Positions 9,968 through 18,561 of a stretch of 64,000 bases of DNA are shown in pieces. The translations under genes were made by a program, and so were the position numbers. The stretch lies in assembly GCF_030490285.1 (NCBI RefSeq), contig NZ_CP129884.1, positions 2,356,001 to 2,420,000 on the forward strand, given 5' to 3'. The stretch is from Methylomonas montana. GTDB lineage: Bacteria > Pseudomonadota > Gammaproteobacteria > Methylococcales > Methylomonadaceae. The notes under the pieces were generated by a model. That model made no database searches, was not told the DNA's origin, and saw only the letters and a program-made list of their open reading frames with translations. Numbering within the stretch: the stretch's first letter is position 1; every line of letters begins with the position of its first letter.

Positions 9968-10045
9968 ATGAGCGAATATCAATATTACGAATTTCGGGCG
10001 GTAGACAAGCCTTTAACCCCGCAGCAGCAACGCGCGTCTGGTTAG
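9968..10045 (+). pseudogene. 5' stump of a conserved gene, cut by the downstream insert
   Basis: Only 25 codons remain, beginning MSEYQYYEF and then RAVDKPLTPQQQ, before a stop. This opening is one I recognise as the N-terminus of a much longer conserved bacterial protein of unknown function. The break coincides with a sharp rise in GC and the start of the large STAND gene. I could not find the rest of the gene on the far side of the insert (after 15202), so insertion was accompanied by loss of the remainder. Confidence 0.55.
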
Positions 10046-10048
10046 ATC

Positions 10049-10077
10049 TCAAAGACCAGTTCTACACTAGTCTTTGA
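10049..10077. promoter_or_regulatory. Inverted repeat abutting the start codon of the STAND gene
   Basis: TCAAAGACCAGT and ACTAGTCTTTGA are 12-base arms with one mismatch and a 5-base loop. The right arm ends exactly one base before the ATG at 10078. No Shine-Dalgarno sequence is visible. It could be an operator or an mRNA hairpin that masks initiation; which one is inference. Confidence 0.45.
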
Positions 10078-12327
10078 ATGACTTCCCCGACAAAAGAAAC
10101 ATTAGAACACTTGGTAGATTGCATGAATGGCCCAAGCCAGAAACGAGTTTCAAGTCCGATTTCCACCGGTGGTGAGGGCGTGTTCTTCGAGCAACACGTC
10201 GCGGCGTACTGGCTCGTCCAGTTGCTCGTCCGCAGCATCCCGCCGATCTTGACCGATACCGGCGTCACCGAAGTCCATTTCCAGACTGAGCATCTCGGCT
10301 TCAATACGGACGATGTCCGAGTCGTCTGCGCGCGCACAGGGGCGGCGACTGCGCGCCTCGTCGGGCAGGTGAAGCGCAGCTTCACCATCAGTGCTGCCGA
10401 TGACGAATGCAAGAAGGCCATTGGCGATTTCTGGAAGGATTTTAAGAAGGCCGTCCCTTTCAATCCCCAGTACGACCGCTTTGTTCTAGTGACGCTGCGC
10501 GGCACGAACGTGCTCATCGAGAATTTTGTCGGGCTGCTCGACTGCGCCAGAGGCGCAGCTGACGGTGAGGAGTTCGAAAGACAGCTGTCCCTCGACGGTT
10601 TTATCTCAAAGAAGTCCGTCCATCAGTGCAATGAACTTCGCGAGATCGTCAGCAAACTGGAAGGGACGCCCGTCACCGCCAATGACCTGTGGCCCTTCCT
10701 GCGCGTACTGCACGTTCTGAGCCTCGACCTGCATACCTCCACGCGCCAGACCGAGGCGCTTATCAAGACGCTGCTTGCCCTCAAGTCAACCGATCCGGAT
10801 CCTGTCGCGAGCGCGACAGCCGCGTGGAACGCCCTTCTGACCTTCGCGAGCGAGGCCGGACCGGGCGCGCGGAGCCTGAAACGCGCCGACCTTCCAGCTG
10901 CTCTCGTCCAGGCGTACGGCGAGGTGGGCGCGAACGAGCAGCGTGTACTGGCGGCACTGAGGAACCACACTGAATTCGTGCTCCGCAAGACCCTGACCAC
11001 GATTGGACCGGCCTTCCATCTACGGCGCTCCGGTATCGTCCAAAAGGTGATTGCGGCCGTCGAGGCGAAGCAAGTCGTCCTGATAACGGGGCCAGCCGGC
11101 AGCGGCAAATCCGTCATTGGGAAGGAGGCGGTGGCCTTTCTCTCCCGCGAATTTTTCGCCTTCGGGTTCCGAGTGGAGGAATTCGCCGTCGCTCACATCG
11201 ACGAAACACTCCACAACAGCCAGATTCCTGCGCGAGCCACCGAGCTTCAGGCCATCCTCGGCGCGCAGGGCCGCAAGGTCCTCGTGATCGAGAGCGTCGA
11301 ACGCCTGCTCGAAAAGCCGACGCGCGACGCGTTCAGCGACCTCATGACTCTCGCCCAGGGCGACGACGGCCTCGGTATTCTCATGACCTGCCGCGATTAT
11401 TCCGTGGGGCAGGTGCAGGCCAGCTTTCTCCAGGCGGCAGGGATTGATCACGCGGTCATCGAAGTTCCGCCGCTTGACGACACCGAATTGCAGGACGTCC
11501 AGGCCGCCTTTCCGTCGCTGGCAGTGCCACTCGCTAACCCCGCCCTGCGCGAGATCCTGCGGAACCCGTACTTCATCGACAAGGCATTGCAGATTCCGTG
11601 GGATGCAGGACGTCCGCTTCCGGAGAACGAGCGCGATTTCCGCGCCGTCTTCTGGCGGCAGATCGTGCGCGCAGACCAGAATCCGGCCGGCGGCATGCCG
11701 CGCCTGCGCGAAGTGGCTTTGCAGGAGCTGGCGGTACGCAGGGCGCGTGCCCTGTCGGATTACGTGCCAGCGACGGGACTTAATGCCGCAGCCATCGCCC
11801 TCCTCAAACAGGACTCCCTCGTTGTTTCTCCCGACACCAATCCTTTGCTCGTGGCCACGACGCACGATGTCCTCGAGGACTGGGCCATCCTGCAATGGAT
11901 CGAGGAACGGCACCTCACGGATGAGACGGCGTTCAATGCGCTGTCGTCAGCGATAGGGCCGCATCCTGCGGTGCGCCGCTCGTACCGGAAGTGGGTTGCC
12001 GAACTGGTCGACCGCGACGCACCCGCAGCGGACCGGCTGTTCAGCGCGGCCATCGCCCAGCCCGACGTGCCCGCCCAGTTCCGCGACGATACGTTGGTCT
12101 CACTGCTGAAAGCACCGTCGGCGTCAGAATTCCTGACGCGGCACGAGGCCGAGCTGCTCGCCAATGACCGCGCCATCCTCAAGCGGGTCATCCACCTCCT
12201 GCGCGTCGCCTGTGTGACGTCGCCCGGTGTGGCTTGCCGACGTGCGCGGCCACAGCTCCATCCTGAGCGTGCCGGACGGCGCGGTCTGGGCAACCGTCGT
12301 GGGACTGGTTCACCGCAACATAGGTAG
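10078..12327 (+). CDS. N-terminal half of a large STAND NTPase with Cap4-like nuclease domain (frame broken near 12226)
   Basis: Residues about 25-230 look like a Cap4/DUF4297-type nuclease domain: GGEGVFFEQHVAAYWL, then TDDVRVV with acidic residues at 78-79, and GQVKRSF with Q97 and K99. The Walker A motif GPAGSGKS is at residues 338-345 and a Walker B-like strand VLVIESVERL follows, then MTCRDYSV. This is the architecture of Avs-like anti-phage sensors, in which target recognition activates an effector nuclease. After codon CCC at 12223-12225 the frame leaves the homologous-looking sequence and ends in an arginine-rich out-of-frame tail. Removing one G at 12226-12227 joins it to the next frame and gives about 1707 residues. 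It is strongly GC-rich compared with its neighbours, a sign of transfer. Confidence 0.7.
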   Translation: MTSPTKETLEHLVDCMNGPSQKRVSSPISTGGEGVFFEQHVAAYWLVQLLVRSIPPILTDTGVTEVHFQTEHLGFNTDDVRVVCARTGAATARLVGQVKRSFTISAADDECKKAIGDFWKDFKKAVPFNPQYDRFVLVTLRGTNVLIENFVGLLDCARGAADGEEFERQLSLDGFISKKSVHQCNELREIVSKLEGTPVTANDLWPFLRVLHVLSLDLHTSTRQTEALIKTLLALKSTDPDPVASATAAWNALLTFASEAGPGARSLKRADLPAALVQAYGEVGANEQRVLAALRNHTEFVLRKTLTTIGPAFHLRRSGIVQKVIAAVEAKQVVLITGPAGSGKSVIGKEAVAFLSREFFAFGFRVEEFAVAHIDETLHNSQIPARATELQAILGAQGRKVLVIESVERLLEKPTRDAFSDLMTLAQGDDGLGILMTCRDYSVGQVQASFLQAAGIDHAVIEVPPLDDTELQDVQAAFPSLAVPLANPALREILRNPYFIDKALQIPWDAGRPLPENERDFRAVFWRQIVRADQNPAGGMPRLREVALQELAVRRARALSDYVPATGLNAAAIALLKQDSLVVSPDTNPLLVATTHDVLEDWAILQWIEERHLTDETAFNALSSAIGPHPAVRRSYRKWVAELVDRDAPAADRLFSAAIAQPDVPAQFRDDTLVSLLKAPSASEFLTRHEAELLANDRAILKRVIHLLRVACVTSPGVACRRARPQLHPERAGRRGLGNRRGTGSPQHR

Positions 12328-15202
12328 CTTCGGAACGGAAGAAGCACCGCTGCTTCTCGCATTGATCGAGGATGCCGTGCGCGGCGTCAGTTGGTGGGCA
12401 CCGGACATCGACGGGGCCGAACATGTTACCGGCATTGCCCATTGGCTCCTCCCACACTTTGATCACTACAGGGGAGACGATGCCCGGAAACGCATTCTGA
12501 AGGTGATTGCGAAGATCCCGAAGGCCGCCCCCGCGCGCTTCGAAGCCGTTTTGCGCGGACAGATTAGGGAGGGATGGCACCACGATCCCGTCGCCGAAGA
12601 CTTCCAGGACATTCTTCTTACGGGCCTCGACGGCGCGCCCACGGCGCGCTACCTACCGGACCTTTTGATCTCCGTCGCACTGGATAGATTCCTCGCAACG
12701 GAGGAGTATCTGCGCGAGGAACCGTACGGCCGATCGACCATCGACGTTGACCTTTACTTCGGTATCAAGGAGCACCTGCACCACAATTTTTTCCCTGCCA
12801 GTGCCTTCCGAGGGCCGTGGATCAACCTGCTCTCGCACCACCCGAGAAAGGGTCTCGACTTCCTGATCCAGGTCTTCAACCACAGTGCCGAGTGGTATGC
12901 GCATCCGCGTTTCCATGCCCCCCTCGAACCCGCCTGGGAAGTCGAGCTCATGTTTGCGGACGGCACCAGGCGGAAGCAATGGGTCAACTCGCGCCTCTGG
13001 GGCCTTTACCGCGGCATGACTGTCGGTCCTTATGTGCTCCAGTCGCTGCTGATGGCCTTCGAGAAGTGGTTGCTCGACTACGCCAAATCCCATCCCGAGG
13101 GGCTCGACGCGGTGCTGCTCGAAATCCTCCAACGTAGCGATTCCGCCGCGCTCGCAGCTGTCGTCGCAAGCGTGGCGACTGCTCATCCTCACCGGTCGGG
13201 CGAGGCCCTTCTGGTGCTGCTGTCGGTGCAGGACTACGTCGAGATTGATCGCAGCCGCATGGCCGGCGAGCACCAGACTTCGAGCCTCACGGGATTGTTT
13301 CCGACCCTCAGCGCCGAAAAGAAGTTCTTCGAAGAGGAGCGGAAGAAGTCGAACGCGCTGCCGCACCGCATGCATGACCTTGAAGCGGCTATCGCAAACC
13401 TGCAACTCGGTCCTCTGGCCCCGCGGGTTCACACCATCATCGACCGCTACATCGCGGCACTGCCCGCGCCGAAGAAACGCGACAAGGAAGACCTCACTTG
13501 GCAGCTTGCACTGCACCGGATGGACTTCCGTCAGTACGACGTGGCCGAAATCCAGCCCGCAGGGGACGAGACACCGGCAACTGACGGCGAGGAGCCTCAG
13601 AATAACTACATTCGGCTCGAACCCAAGCCTCCGGCTCCCGAAGTGCAGCAACTCGTTGACGAGAGCACAAAGACACTGGGCGAAATGAATGCCCGGCTGG
13701 GTGTGCACATGTGGGGCCTCAAGACCTTCCGGCGCGAGGCGGACTCTGCCGACCCTGCGCGGTGGCGGGATATGCTGGCAAGTGCCAAAGGCATGGACCG
13801 CACTGCGGAACATCCGGACAACAGCCGCAACGCTCCGGGATTTGTCGCTGCCGTCTGCGTCCGCGATCGCTGGGACGCGATGTCGCCAGAAGAGAAGGAC
13901 TGGTGCGTCGACGTCATCTGCTCCGAAGTCTCACGGCACGCAGACCAATGGGGAACAATCGACCGCATGCAGCGTTTCTCGATGCTGGCGGATCGCCCAT
14001 GTGCCTTTGTTGTTCCGTTGGTGCTCTCCAAGTCCCTGACGGAGACCCAGACGCCGCGCGTGCGCCAAGCCTTTGTTGTCGCGCTAAGCCATCCGATTGA
14101 CGAGGTCCGCTGGTACGCCACTTGGGGCATCGACGACAAGTTCTGGGCCGCGAACCGCTCCCTTGCCCTGCGCGCCGTCAATGCCATCGCGACAGAGGCC
14201 GCGTTTGCCGATCGCATCTGGAGGGCTGAGGAGATGCACTACGACAAACGGCGCACGTCAGCCTCGATCTCCGCAGCCGCGGCTGAAGAAGTCCGCCAGC
14301 GGTTCTGGACCGAGGGGGAAATCGCCGCAGATGCGCACGTCAGGCTCGACATCACGGAGATATTCGGAGCCGAGGCGAACGCGAAGGTCCTCACGATCCT
14401 CGGCCAGGTGCCGAACGAGGCTCTTGCGGTGGCCGCACACCGACGCGCCAGCGAAGACTTGGTGGAGTGCTGGAACCGTAAGCATGATCGTTCTCCCGAC
14501 CGGCGCAATAGGAATTTTCACAGGGAGCAGGAGATATCCAACCGCATTCAGCAATTTGCGATGCGGGCGCCAGACGCCGATGCCAAGAAAGTCCTCCAGC
14601 CGATCCTCGACACCGTCGACCGGCATCCGCGCGAGGTCCACAGCGTCATACAAGGGTTCACAACAAGCGAGGACAGCAATCCCAACACACCGCACTACTG
14701 GTTCCTGTGGAATCTGTTTGCCGAGCAGGTCAAGCGCGCCAAGTGGCTCGCGCATCTGGACAGGGAACATCCGCACGGCAGCGAAGTGCTGTCGACGATC
14801 TTCCTGACTGCGTGGTGGAAGGACAACGTGCGGCACTGGCGGAGTCTGGAAAGCTATGCCCACAACGTCGACGCGCTCTTCGACGCGCTGCCGCCGGTCT
14901 GGATCGTGCTGGACAGCTACGTCCGTTTCCTCTATCACATCGGCGAGCGTTCCATGCCCGCTGCCTTTATGCGCATCGCGAACGCGCTCAGGCGCGGAAA
15001 CCCCACCGACATGCTGCGCGAGTCCAACACCGTCTTCATGCTCGAAGTTCTTCTCCAACGGCATGTCTACACACGGCCGCTGGAACTCAAGCGCGATCCG
15101 ACCCTGCGCGACGCGATCCTCTATGTGCTCGATGTTCTTGTCGAGAGCGGTTCTTCCGCCGCGTTCAGGATGCGGGACGATTTCGTTACACCAGCTGCCT
15201 GA
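12227..15202 (+). CDS. C-terminal half of the same STAND protein (helical sensor region)
   Basis: This frame continues the protein that begins at 10078. The GTG at 12227 is only the first usable codon after an upstream TGA, so it is unlikely to be a genuine start. The 991 residues contain no motif I can name. They are helix-rich with repeated Trp-containing blocks (AWWKDNVRHWRSLESY, WYATWGIDDKFW), consistent with a HEAT/TPR-like sensor C-terminus of STAND proteins. GC content and codon use are the same as in the N-terminal half. Either the gene is inactivated by a one-base insertion, or the split is a sequencing error or a translational frameshift; the sequence alone cannot decide. Confidence 0.65.
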   Translation: MWLADVRGHSSILSVPDGAVWATVVGLVHRNIGSFGTEEAPLLLALIEDAVRGVSWWAPDIDGAEHVTGIAHWLLPHFDHYRGDDARKRILKVIAKIPKAAPARFEAVLRGQIREGWHHDPVAEDFQDILLTGLDGAPTARYLPDLLISVALDRFLATEEYLREEPYGRSTIDVDLYFGIKEHLHHNFFPASAFRGPWINLLSHHPRKGLDFLIQVFNHSAEWYAHPRFHAPLEPAWEVELMFADGTRRKQWVNSRLWGLYRGMTVGPYVLQSLLMAFEKWLLDYAKSHPEGLDAVLLEILQRSDSAALAAVVASVATAHPHRSGEALLVLLSVQDYVEIDRSRMAGEHQTSSLTGLFPTLSAEKKFFEEERKKSNALPHRMHDLEAAIANLQLGPLAPRVHTIIDRYIAALPAPKKRDKEDLTWQLALHRMDFRQYDVAEIQPAGDETPATDGEEPQNNYIRLEPKPPAPEVQQLVDESTKTLGEMNARLGVHMWGLKTFRREADSADPARWRDMLASAKGMDRTAEHPDNSRNAPGFVAAVCVRDRWDAMSPEEKDWCVDVICSEVSRHADQWGTIDRMQRFSMLADRPCAFVVPLVLSKSLTETQTPRVRQAFVVALSHPIDEVRWYATWGIDDKFWAANRSLALRAVNAIATEAAFADRIWRAEEMHYDKRRTSASISAAAAEEVRQRFWTEGEIAADAHVRLDITEIFGAEANAKVLTILGQVPNEALAVAAHRRASEDLVECWNRKHDRSPDRRNRNFHREQEISNRIQQFAMRAPDADAKKVLQPILDTVDRHPREVHSVIQGFTTSEDSNPNTPHYWFLWNLFAEQVKRAKWLAHLDREHPHGSEVLSTIFLTAWWKDNVRHWRSLESYAHNVDALFDALPPVWIVLDSYVRFLYHIGERSMPAAFMRIANALRRGNPTDMLRESNTVFMLEVLLQRHVYTRPLELKRDPTLRDAILYVLDVLVESGSSAAFRMRDDFVTPAA

Positions 15203-15320
15203 TGCCCCCCAATATCTTCCCAAGTAATTGGCTGTAAGATGTGCCGTGGACTTTCTCAACGATTTAGAACGTCACTTGCTATTGATTTAAAAAACGTGGT
15301 GGTCGGCTTTTGGCCAATTG

Positions 15321-15448
15321 TGTTGAAAAAATCCCTTTTTGAAAAATTGGCTCAGTCTACAAAATCTATTTTCAATTAAAACAATAATTTAAAAAAAAGA
15401 GAATCATCGAAAATAGCCAAAATGCGCTAAAAACCGACTTTTTCAACA
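15321..15448. repeat. MITE-like element with 18-base terminal inverted repeats
   Basis: The ends TGTTGAAAAAATCCCTTT and, on the other strand, TGTTGAAAAAGTCGGTTT match at 15 of 18 bases and enclose a 128-base AT-rich stretch without coding capacity. The TGTTGAAAAA ends resemble those of IS1182/IS5-type elements, so this could be a non-autonomous derivative. No clear target duplication. It lies between the STAND insert and the integrase operon. Confidence 0.5.
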
Positions 15449-15478
15449 GAATCGGCCGAGACCTGCCGATGGCACAGT

Positions 15479-16717
15479 TCATGTCTTAACCGGAAAACCC
15501 AGCATCACTTTATCGACTGCAGGTTCCCAATGCCAACATGGAATGCCATGGTCCCGATAATACTGAAGCTTTTCCAGCTTATGAGCCTGGTATTGGTCAT
15601 CATTGGTCATGCCAAACACCTCCAATGCCCAGGGTACCTGGCAATCGTGTAACAGAAAATCCGGCAGGTATCGCAGTTCTTCATCTAGTTTCAACGGCTT
15701 GCTGAATGCGTGCCGTTCGGCGATCAGTTTGTCGGCTACCTGCAGTTCGTAAGATGAGTCGACCGGAATGAATTGCCGGTTGGTGCGGATCAGTCCGATG
15801 TCGCTAACGACAAAACTTGCTTTATTTCGAAATACCACCGCAATCGCCAGAATCCGACGATCGGGCTTGCCAATTTCGCCGAATAACTGGCCAAAGCTGT
15901 GGGTCGCCTTTCTGGCCACGGGCCGCAGCAGCCACAGCGGGACGTTCAACAGTTTCAATTTGAGCCCAAGGGAGCCTTCGACCTTCCTGGCGTCCCGGCA
16001 CTCCATGAGTTCACCGACCACGATGGCCGCTTGTTGTGGATTGGCTGTCCTGGTTTGCAGCGCAGCCAGGTTGATGGTTTGGCTGTGCTCCAGGTTCCGT
16101 TCCCAGAGGGTAATGACCAGGCGCTCCGCAACGGGTTGCTGTTTTTCCAGGGTGACGGTTTGCGCCGCTTTAGCCAGTGCTCGGGTAGATGCTGCAAACG
16201 GGCGTTCCGATTGCTTCGGCTGCCAGAGGTTCAGCTGGGCTTTCTGGAGCAGGGCATGGAAAAATCCTACTAGCCCGGTGGATGCACGGCTCGCTTTAAG
16301 GCTGGGGGCCTTGCTGCGCTGGGGATGGGGTTTGTCTTCGGCAAGCGGTTTATCGGTTATTTGCTCGATCGTGCCATTAATGCGTGTCAGTTTGGTACAC
16401 AGTTTGACGTTGACCGTATCGCCTTCGTACTGGACAGCCGGTTTTTGTTTGGCGGATGGACTTCCGGTTTCCGGTGGTTCGCACAAAAGACACCATTCGG
16501 CATGGTGATGGCTGGTGTCGGCTTTCCGGGCCAGATAATAACGTGGGCCACGGGCTTTGATGACCAATTCCCGATTCCGAGTGTCCTTCAGACACTGACA
16601 GCGGGGTCGGTCGTTGCCGCCATGATACCGGCGCAAGATTTGTTGGGCTTTGGAATGGTTGCGATCGTTCAGCCACAGATAGTCGTAGGTTTCGCCATCC
16701 AGTAGTAATTCGCTCAT
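15479..16717 (-). CDS. DUF1173-family protein
   Basis: The N-terminal part carries RPRCQC followed by a Y-x-LAR strand, a His pair (SHHHAEWC) and LLCEPPETGS, which fits DUF1173, a family found on integrative and conjugative elements. The C-terminal part has LPDFLL, then a PWALEVFGM strand and a Tyr/Lys helix, an arrangement reminiscent of PD-(D/E)xK nuclease folds; that resemblance is inference. I chose the ATG at 16717 because AGGAGGA lies about 8 bases upstream; the longer frame to 16753 lacks such support. The start overlaps the stop of the upstream small gene in an ATGA. It is the last gene of the integrase operon; substrate and role are unknown. Confidence 0.6.
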   Translation of the reverse strand: MSELLLDGETYDYLWLNDRNHSKAQQILRRYHGGNDRPRCQCLKDTRNRELVIKARGPRYYLARKADTSHHHAEWCLLCEPPETGSPSAKQKPAVQYEGDTVNVKLCTKLTRINGTIEQITDKPLAEDKPHPQRSKAPSLKASRASTGLVGFFHALLQKAQLNLWQPKQSERPFAASTRALAKAAQTVTLEKQQPVAERLVITLWERNLEHSQTINLAALQTRTANPQQAAIVVGELMECRDARKVEGSLGLKLKLLNVPLWLLRPVARKATHSFGQLFGEIGKPDRRILAIAVVFRNKASFVVSDIGLIRTNRQFIPVDSSYELQVADKLIAERHAFSKPLKLDEELRYLPDFLLHDCQVPWALEVFGMTNDDQYQAHKLEKLQYYRDHGIPCWHWEPAVDKVMLGFPVKT

Positions 16718-17055
16718 GGCTGATCCTCCTTGAGTTCGGATTTGGCAATACACAACGGTTTAGGCGGCTGGCCCGGTTTGTCCGTCCATTCCCAGATCAC
16801 GCACAACGCCAGCCAATAGGCATGGGCGGTTTTCGGGGCCAGGTCGCGATGGGCTTTCCAGAAGGCAATGACATGACGTTTGCCGATTTCGTGCAGGTTG
16901 TGCGGTCGCTCGGTCTGATCGATGAATTCGACGAACTTGATCATCCGGCCGACCTGCAAGCGGCGATGGGCTTTGGCGCCTTGGCGGACATAGTGGTGGG
17001 CCAGCGCCTGGATCTGTTTAACCAATATAGACACACACCACCTCCAGACGCTCAT
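16714..17055 (-). CDS. Stand-alone integrase-type core-binding (SAM-like) domain protein
   Basis: The protein is about 113 residues and reads like the N-terminal SAM-like domain of a tyrosine recombinase: helices around RMIKFVEFIDQ, NLHEIGKRHVIAFWKAHR and KTAHAYWLALCVIWEW. No catalytic domain follows. The gene begins inside the 3' end of the full recombinase (which ends at 17018) in another frame, and ends overlapping the DUF1173 start. The ATG at 17055 is the upstream-most reasonable start; a GTG about 21 bases further in is also possible. It may modulate DNA binding or synapsis of the recombinase, which is inference. Confidence 0.5.
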   Translation of the reverse strand: MSVWRWCVSILVKQIQALAHHYVRQGAKAHRRLQVGRMIKFVEFIDQTERPHNLHEIGKRHVIAFWKAHRDLAPKTAHAYWLALCVIWEWTDKPGQPPKPLCIAKSELKEDQP

Positions 17056-18064
17056 GACCCAGTTCTTGCGACAAAATTCTTCGGGCGCGTTGATCCAGTT
17101 TTTCGGCGGTGGATTCGTCAATGTGCAACTGCATTGCCATGTAGGCAGGCCAGGCCGATTTTGCAATATCGGTGTTGATCGGTGCCGGGACGCCGGTTAA
17201 GGCTTGGTAACGCTGCTGGGCGTAGTTGTGGCGCTGGCCGTGAAACTGGAATTGCAGCTGTTGCGCTTGGCGGTAGCAGTGGTCGCGAAAATCGACATAG
17301 CGCAGATTGGCGGGAATCATCAAGCGTCCATCCTGCAGGCTGGCAGCTGTTTCCAGTGCCGCCATGGCTTCCGTTGACACCAGCACGTGACGCCTTTTAC
17401 CACCTTTGGTGCCGCTAAAGACCGTGATGCGGTTTTCCCGATGTGCTTGGCCAAGCGCTTTTTGCGCATCCAGCAAGGCCGATTCCTTGAATCGCAGCCC
17501 CAATGTCCGTTGCAGATTGAGCAAGGCGACAATGCGTTCGTCATCGATGCAGGCTTGCAACTGGTCGTGCTGCGCCTGAGGCATGGCTTTGCTGGTTTCA
17601 GGAATGTAGCGCCTTTTGGGTATGCCGCAATCTCGCGTAGGACTGACCGTTTGCCATTCGCCTTGTGTTGCGGAGGTCATGATGCTATTGACCGCCGAGA
17701 CATACAGTTGCGCGGTCGAGGCTTTCAATTCATCACGTTCCACTCGTGCTTTCAATGCCTGGCCATATGCCATCACGTGATCGCGGTTAATGTCTTCCAT
17801 GCGTTTACCGCCCTGGGTCTGTTCCAGCCATTTGGCAAATACCGACCAGCGCTCGGCGAGTGTGCCGCGCGTAGCGAAGGCCTTGCCGGATTGATGGGCG
17901 CAGGTTTTGCCGGCTCGGGTCAGGTTGCGACTACCCAGGCCTAGATTGCGGCCTCGCTTTCGACCCGCCGTCAATGGTCGTGACGCTTGGTCATCGGGAG
18001 GACTTGAACATATACCGGTCCCAGTCTGGTTTGCCTGGTATTCGTCGGGTAAATCGATTGACAT
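17018..18064 (-). CDS. Tyrosine recombinase / integrase (integrase-domain protein)
   Basis: This is a site-specific recombinase of 348 residues. A core-binding domain (TLAERWSVFAKWLEQ to AQLYVSAVNSIM) is followed by a catalytic domain with the first Arg in TLGLRFKES, the His-x-x-Arg box in FHGQRHNYAQ, the second His in LGHER, and the nucleophile Tyr near the end in VVCVYIG. All catalytic residues are present. The first 50 residues are basic and low complexity. GGAGG lies just before the ATG. The gene heads a three-gene overlapping operon and is preceded by a long hairpin-rich non-coding stretch. It is not adjacent to a tRNA. Confidence 0.85.
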   Translation of the reverse strand: MSIDLPDEYQANQTGTGICSSPPDDQASRPLTAGRKRGRNLGLGSRNLTRAGKTCAHQSGKAFATRGTLAERWSVFAKWLEQTQGGKRMEDINRDHVMAYGQALKARVERDELKASTAQLYVSAVNSIMTSATQGEWQTVSPTRDCGIPKRRYIPETSKAMPQAQHDQLQACIDDERIVALLNLQRTLGLRFKESALLDAQKALGQAHRENRITVFSGTKGGKRRHVLVSTEAMAALETAASLQDGRLMIPANLRYVDFRDHCYRQAQQLQFQFHGQRHNYAQQRYQALTGVPAPINTDIAKSAWPAYMAMQLHIDESTAEKLDQRARRILSQELGHERLEVVCVYIG

Positions 18065-18093
18065 GGTTAACCTCCAAAAAAGTGGTCAACAGA

Positions 18094-18438
18094 CTCCCTT
18101 GTCCAAAGCGGACTGGTACTGATGTCATGGGCAATGCCATACGCATCAGCAGTCGGCTTTGAACAAGGGAGCCGGGGTGGCCTTGGTAAAACGGTTGTTC
18201 TTTCGTCATGAGCGGGGGACCCCGGCTCCAACCCCACTTGGGTATACAAGGCCAAACTCATGACGATGAGTGTTGACGCACGGGTTGCCTACCCGGCTAA
18301 GGTGTATACCTAGTGTAAGGTGCGCGGCTTATGACTCGCTGCGCGGGCGAGTAATTGGTGTCGGTCGGTGACGAACTCGGGGTGCTGGCCAGACGGATTC
18401 AGCGTCCAATTGCGACGCTAAACTCGGCCCCTTACACG
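18094..18438 (-). ncRNA. Candidate structured leader RNA of the integrase operon
   Basis: The 350 bases upstream of the recombinase are full of complementary arms. CTCCCTTGTCCAAAGC (18094-18109) pairs with 18156-18171 at 15 of 16 positions. GAGCCGGGG (18170-18178) pairs perfectly with 18220-18228 and shares bases with the first stem, so the two stems exclude each other. GTGTAAGG (18313-18320) pairs with CCTTACAC about 110 bases away. Inside that stem are hairpins ACTCGC/GCGAGT and AGCGTC/GACGCT. This could be an attenuator-like leader of the minus-strand operon, a free structured RNA, or recombination/transfer DNA structure. I recognise no known RNA family, and the strand assignment is inference. 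Confidence 0.4.
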
Positions 18439-18514
18439 TTCGAGACAGACTGACCCGGCAAAACCCGTGACTGTTACGCAGGTATCCGGTTGATTTACTT
18501 AATGGAAATGCTTA

Positions 18515-18561
18515 AATCCCGTTCTGTTTCTGTTTTTTAGAAACGGCGAAACAGCGGGATT
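18515..18561. terminator. Hairpin resembling a terminator, 14 paired bases with a 2-base bulge
   Basis: AATCCCG and CTGTTTC (18515-18530) pair with GAAACAG and CGGGATT (18548-18561). A short T-rich stretch follows on the plus strand. The neighbouring DNA has no gene on either side that obviously needs it, so it may belong to the structured region instead. Confidence 0.4.

Noticed and set aside
14258..15259. Long minus-strand open frame of 333 codons
   Set aside because: A shadow of the GC-rich STAND gene; in GC-rich DNA the opposite strand stays open by codon bias. Same for 11020-11913 and 12653-13813.
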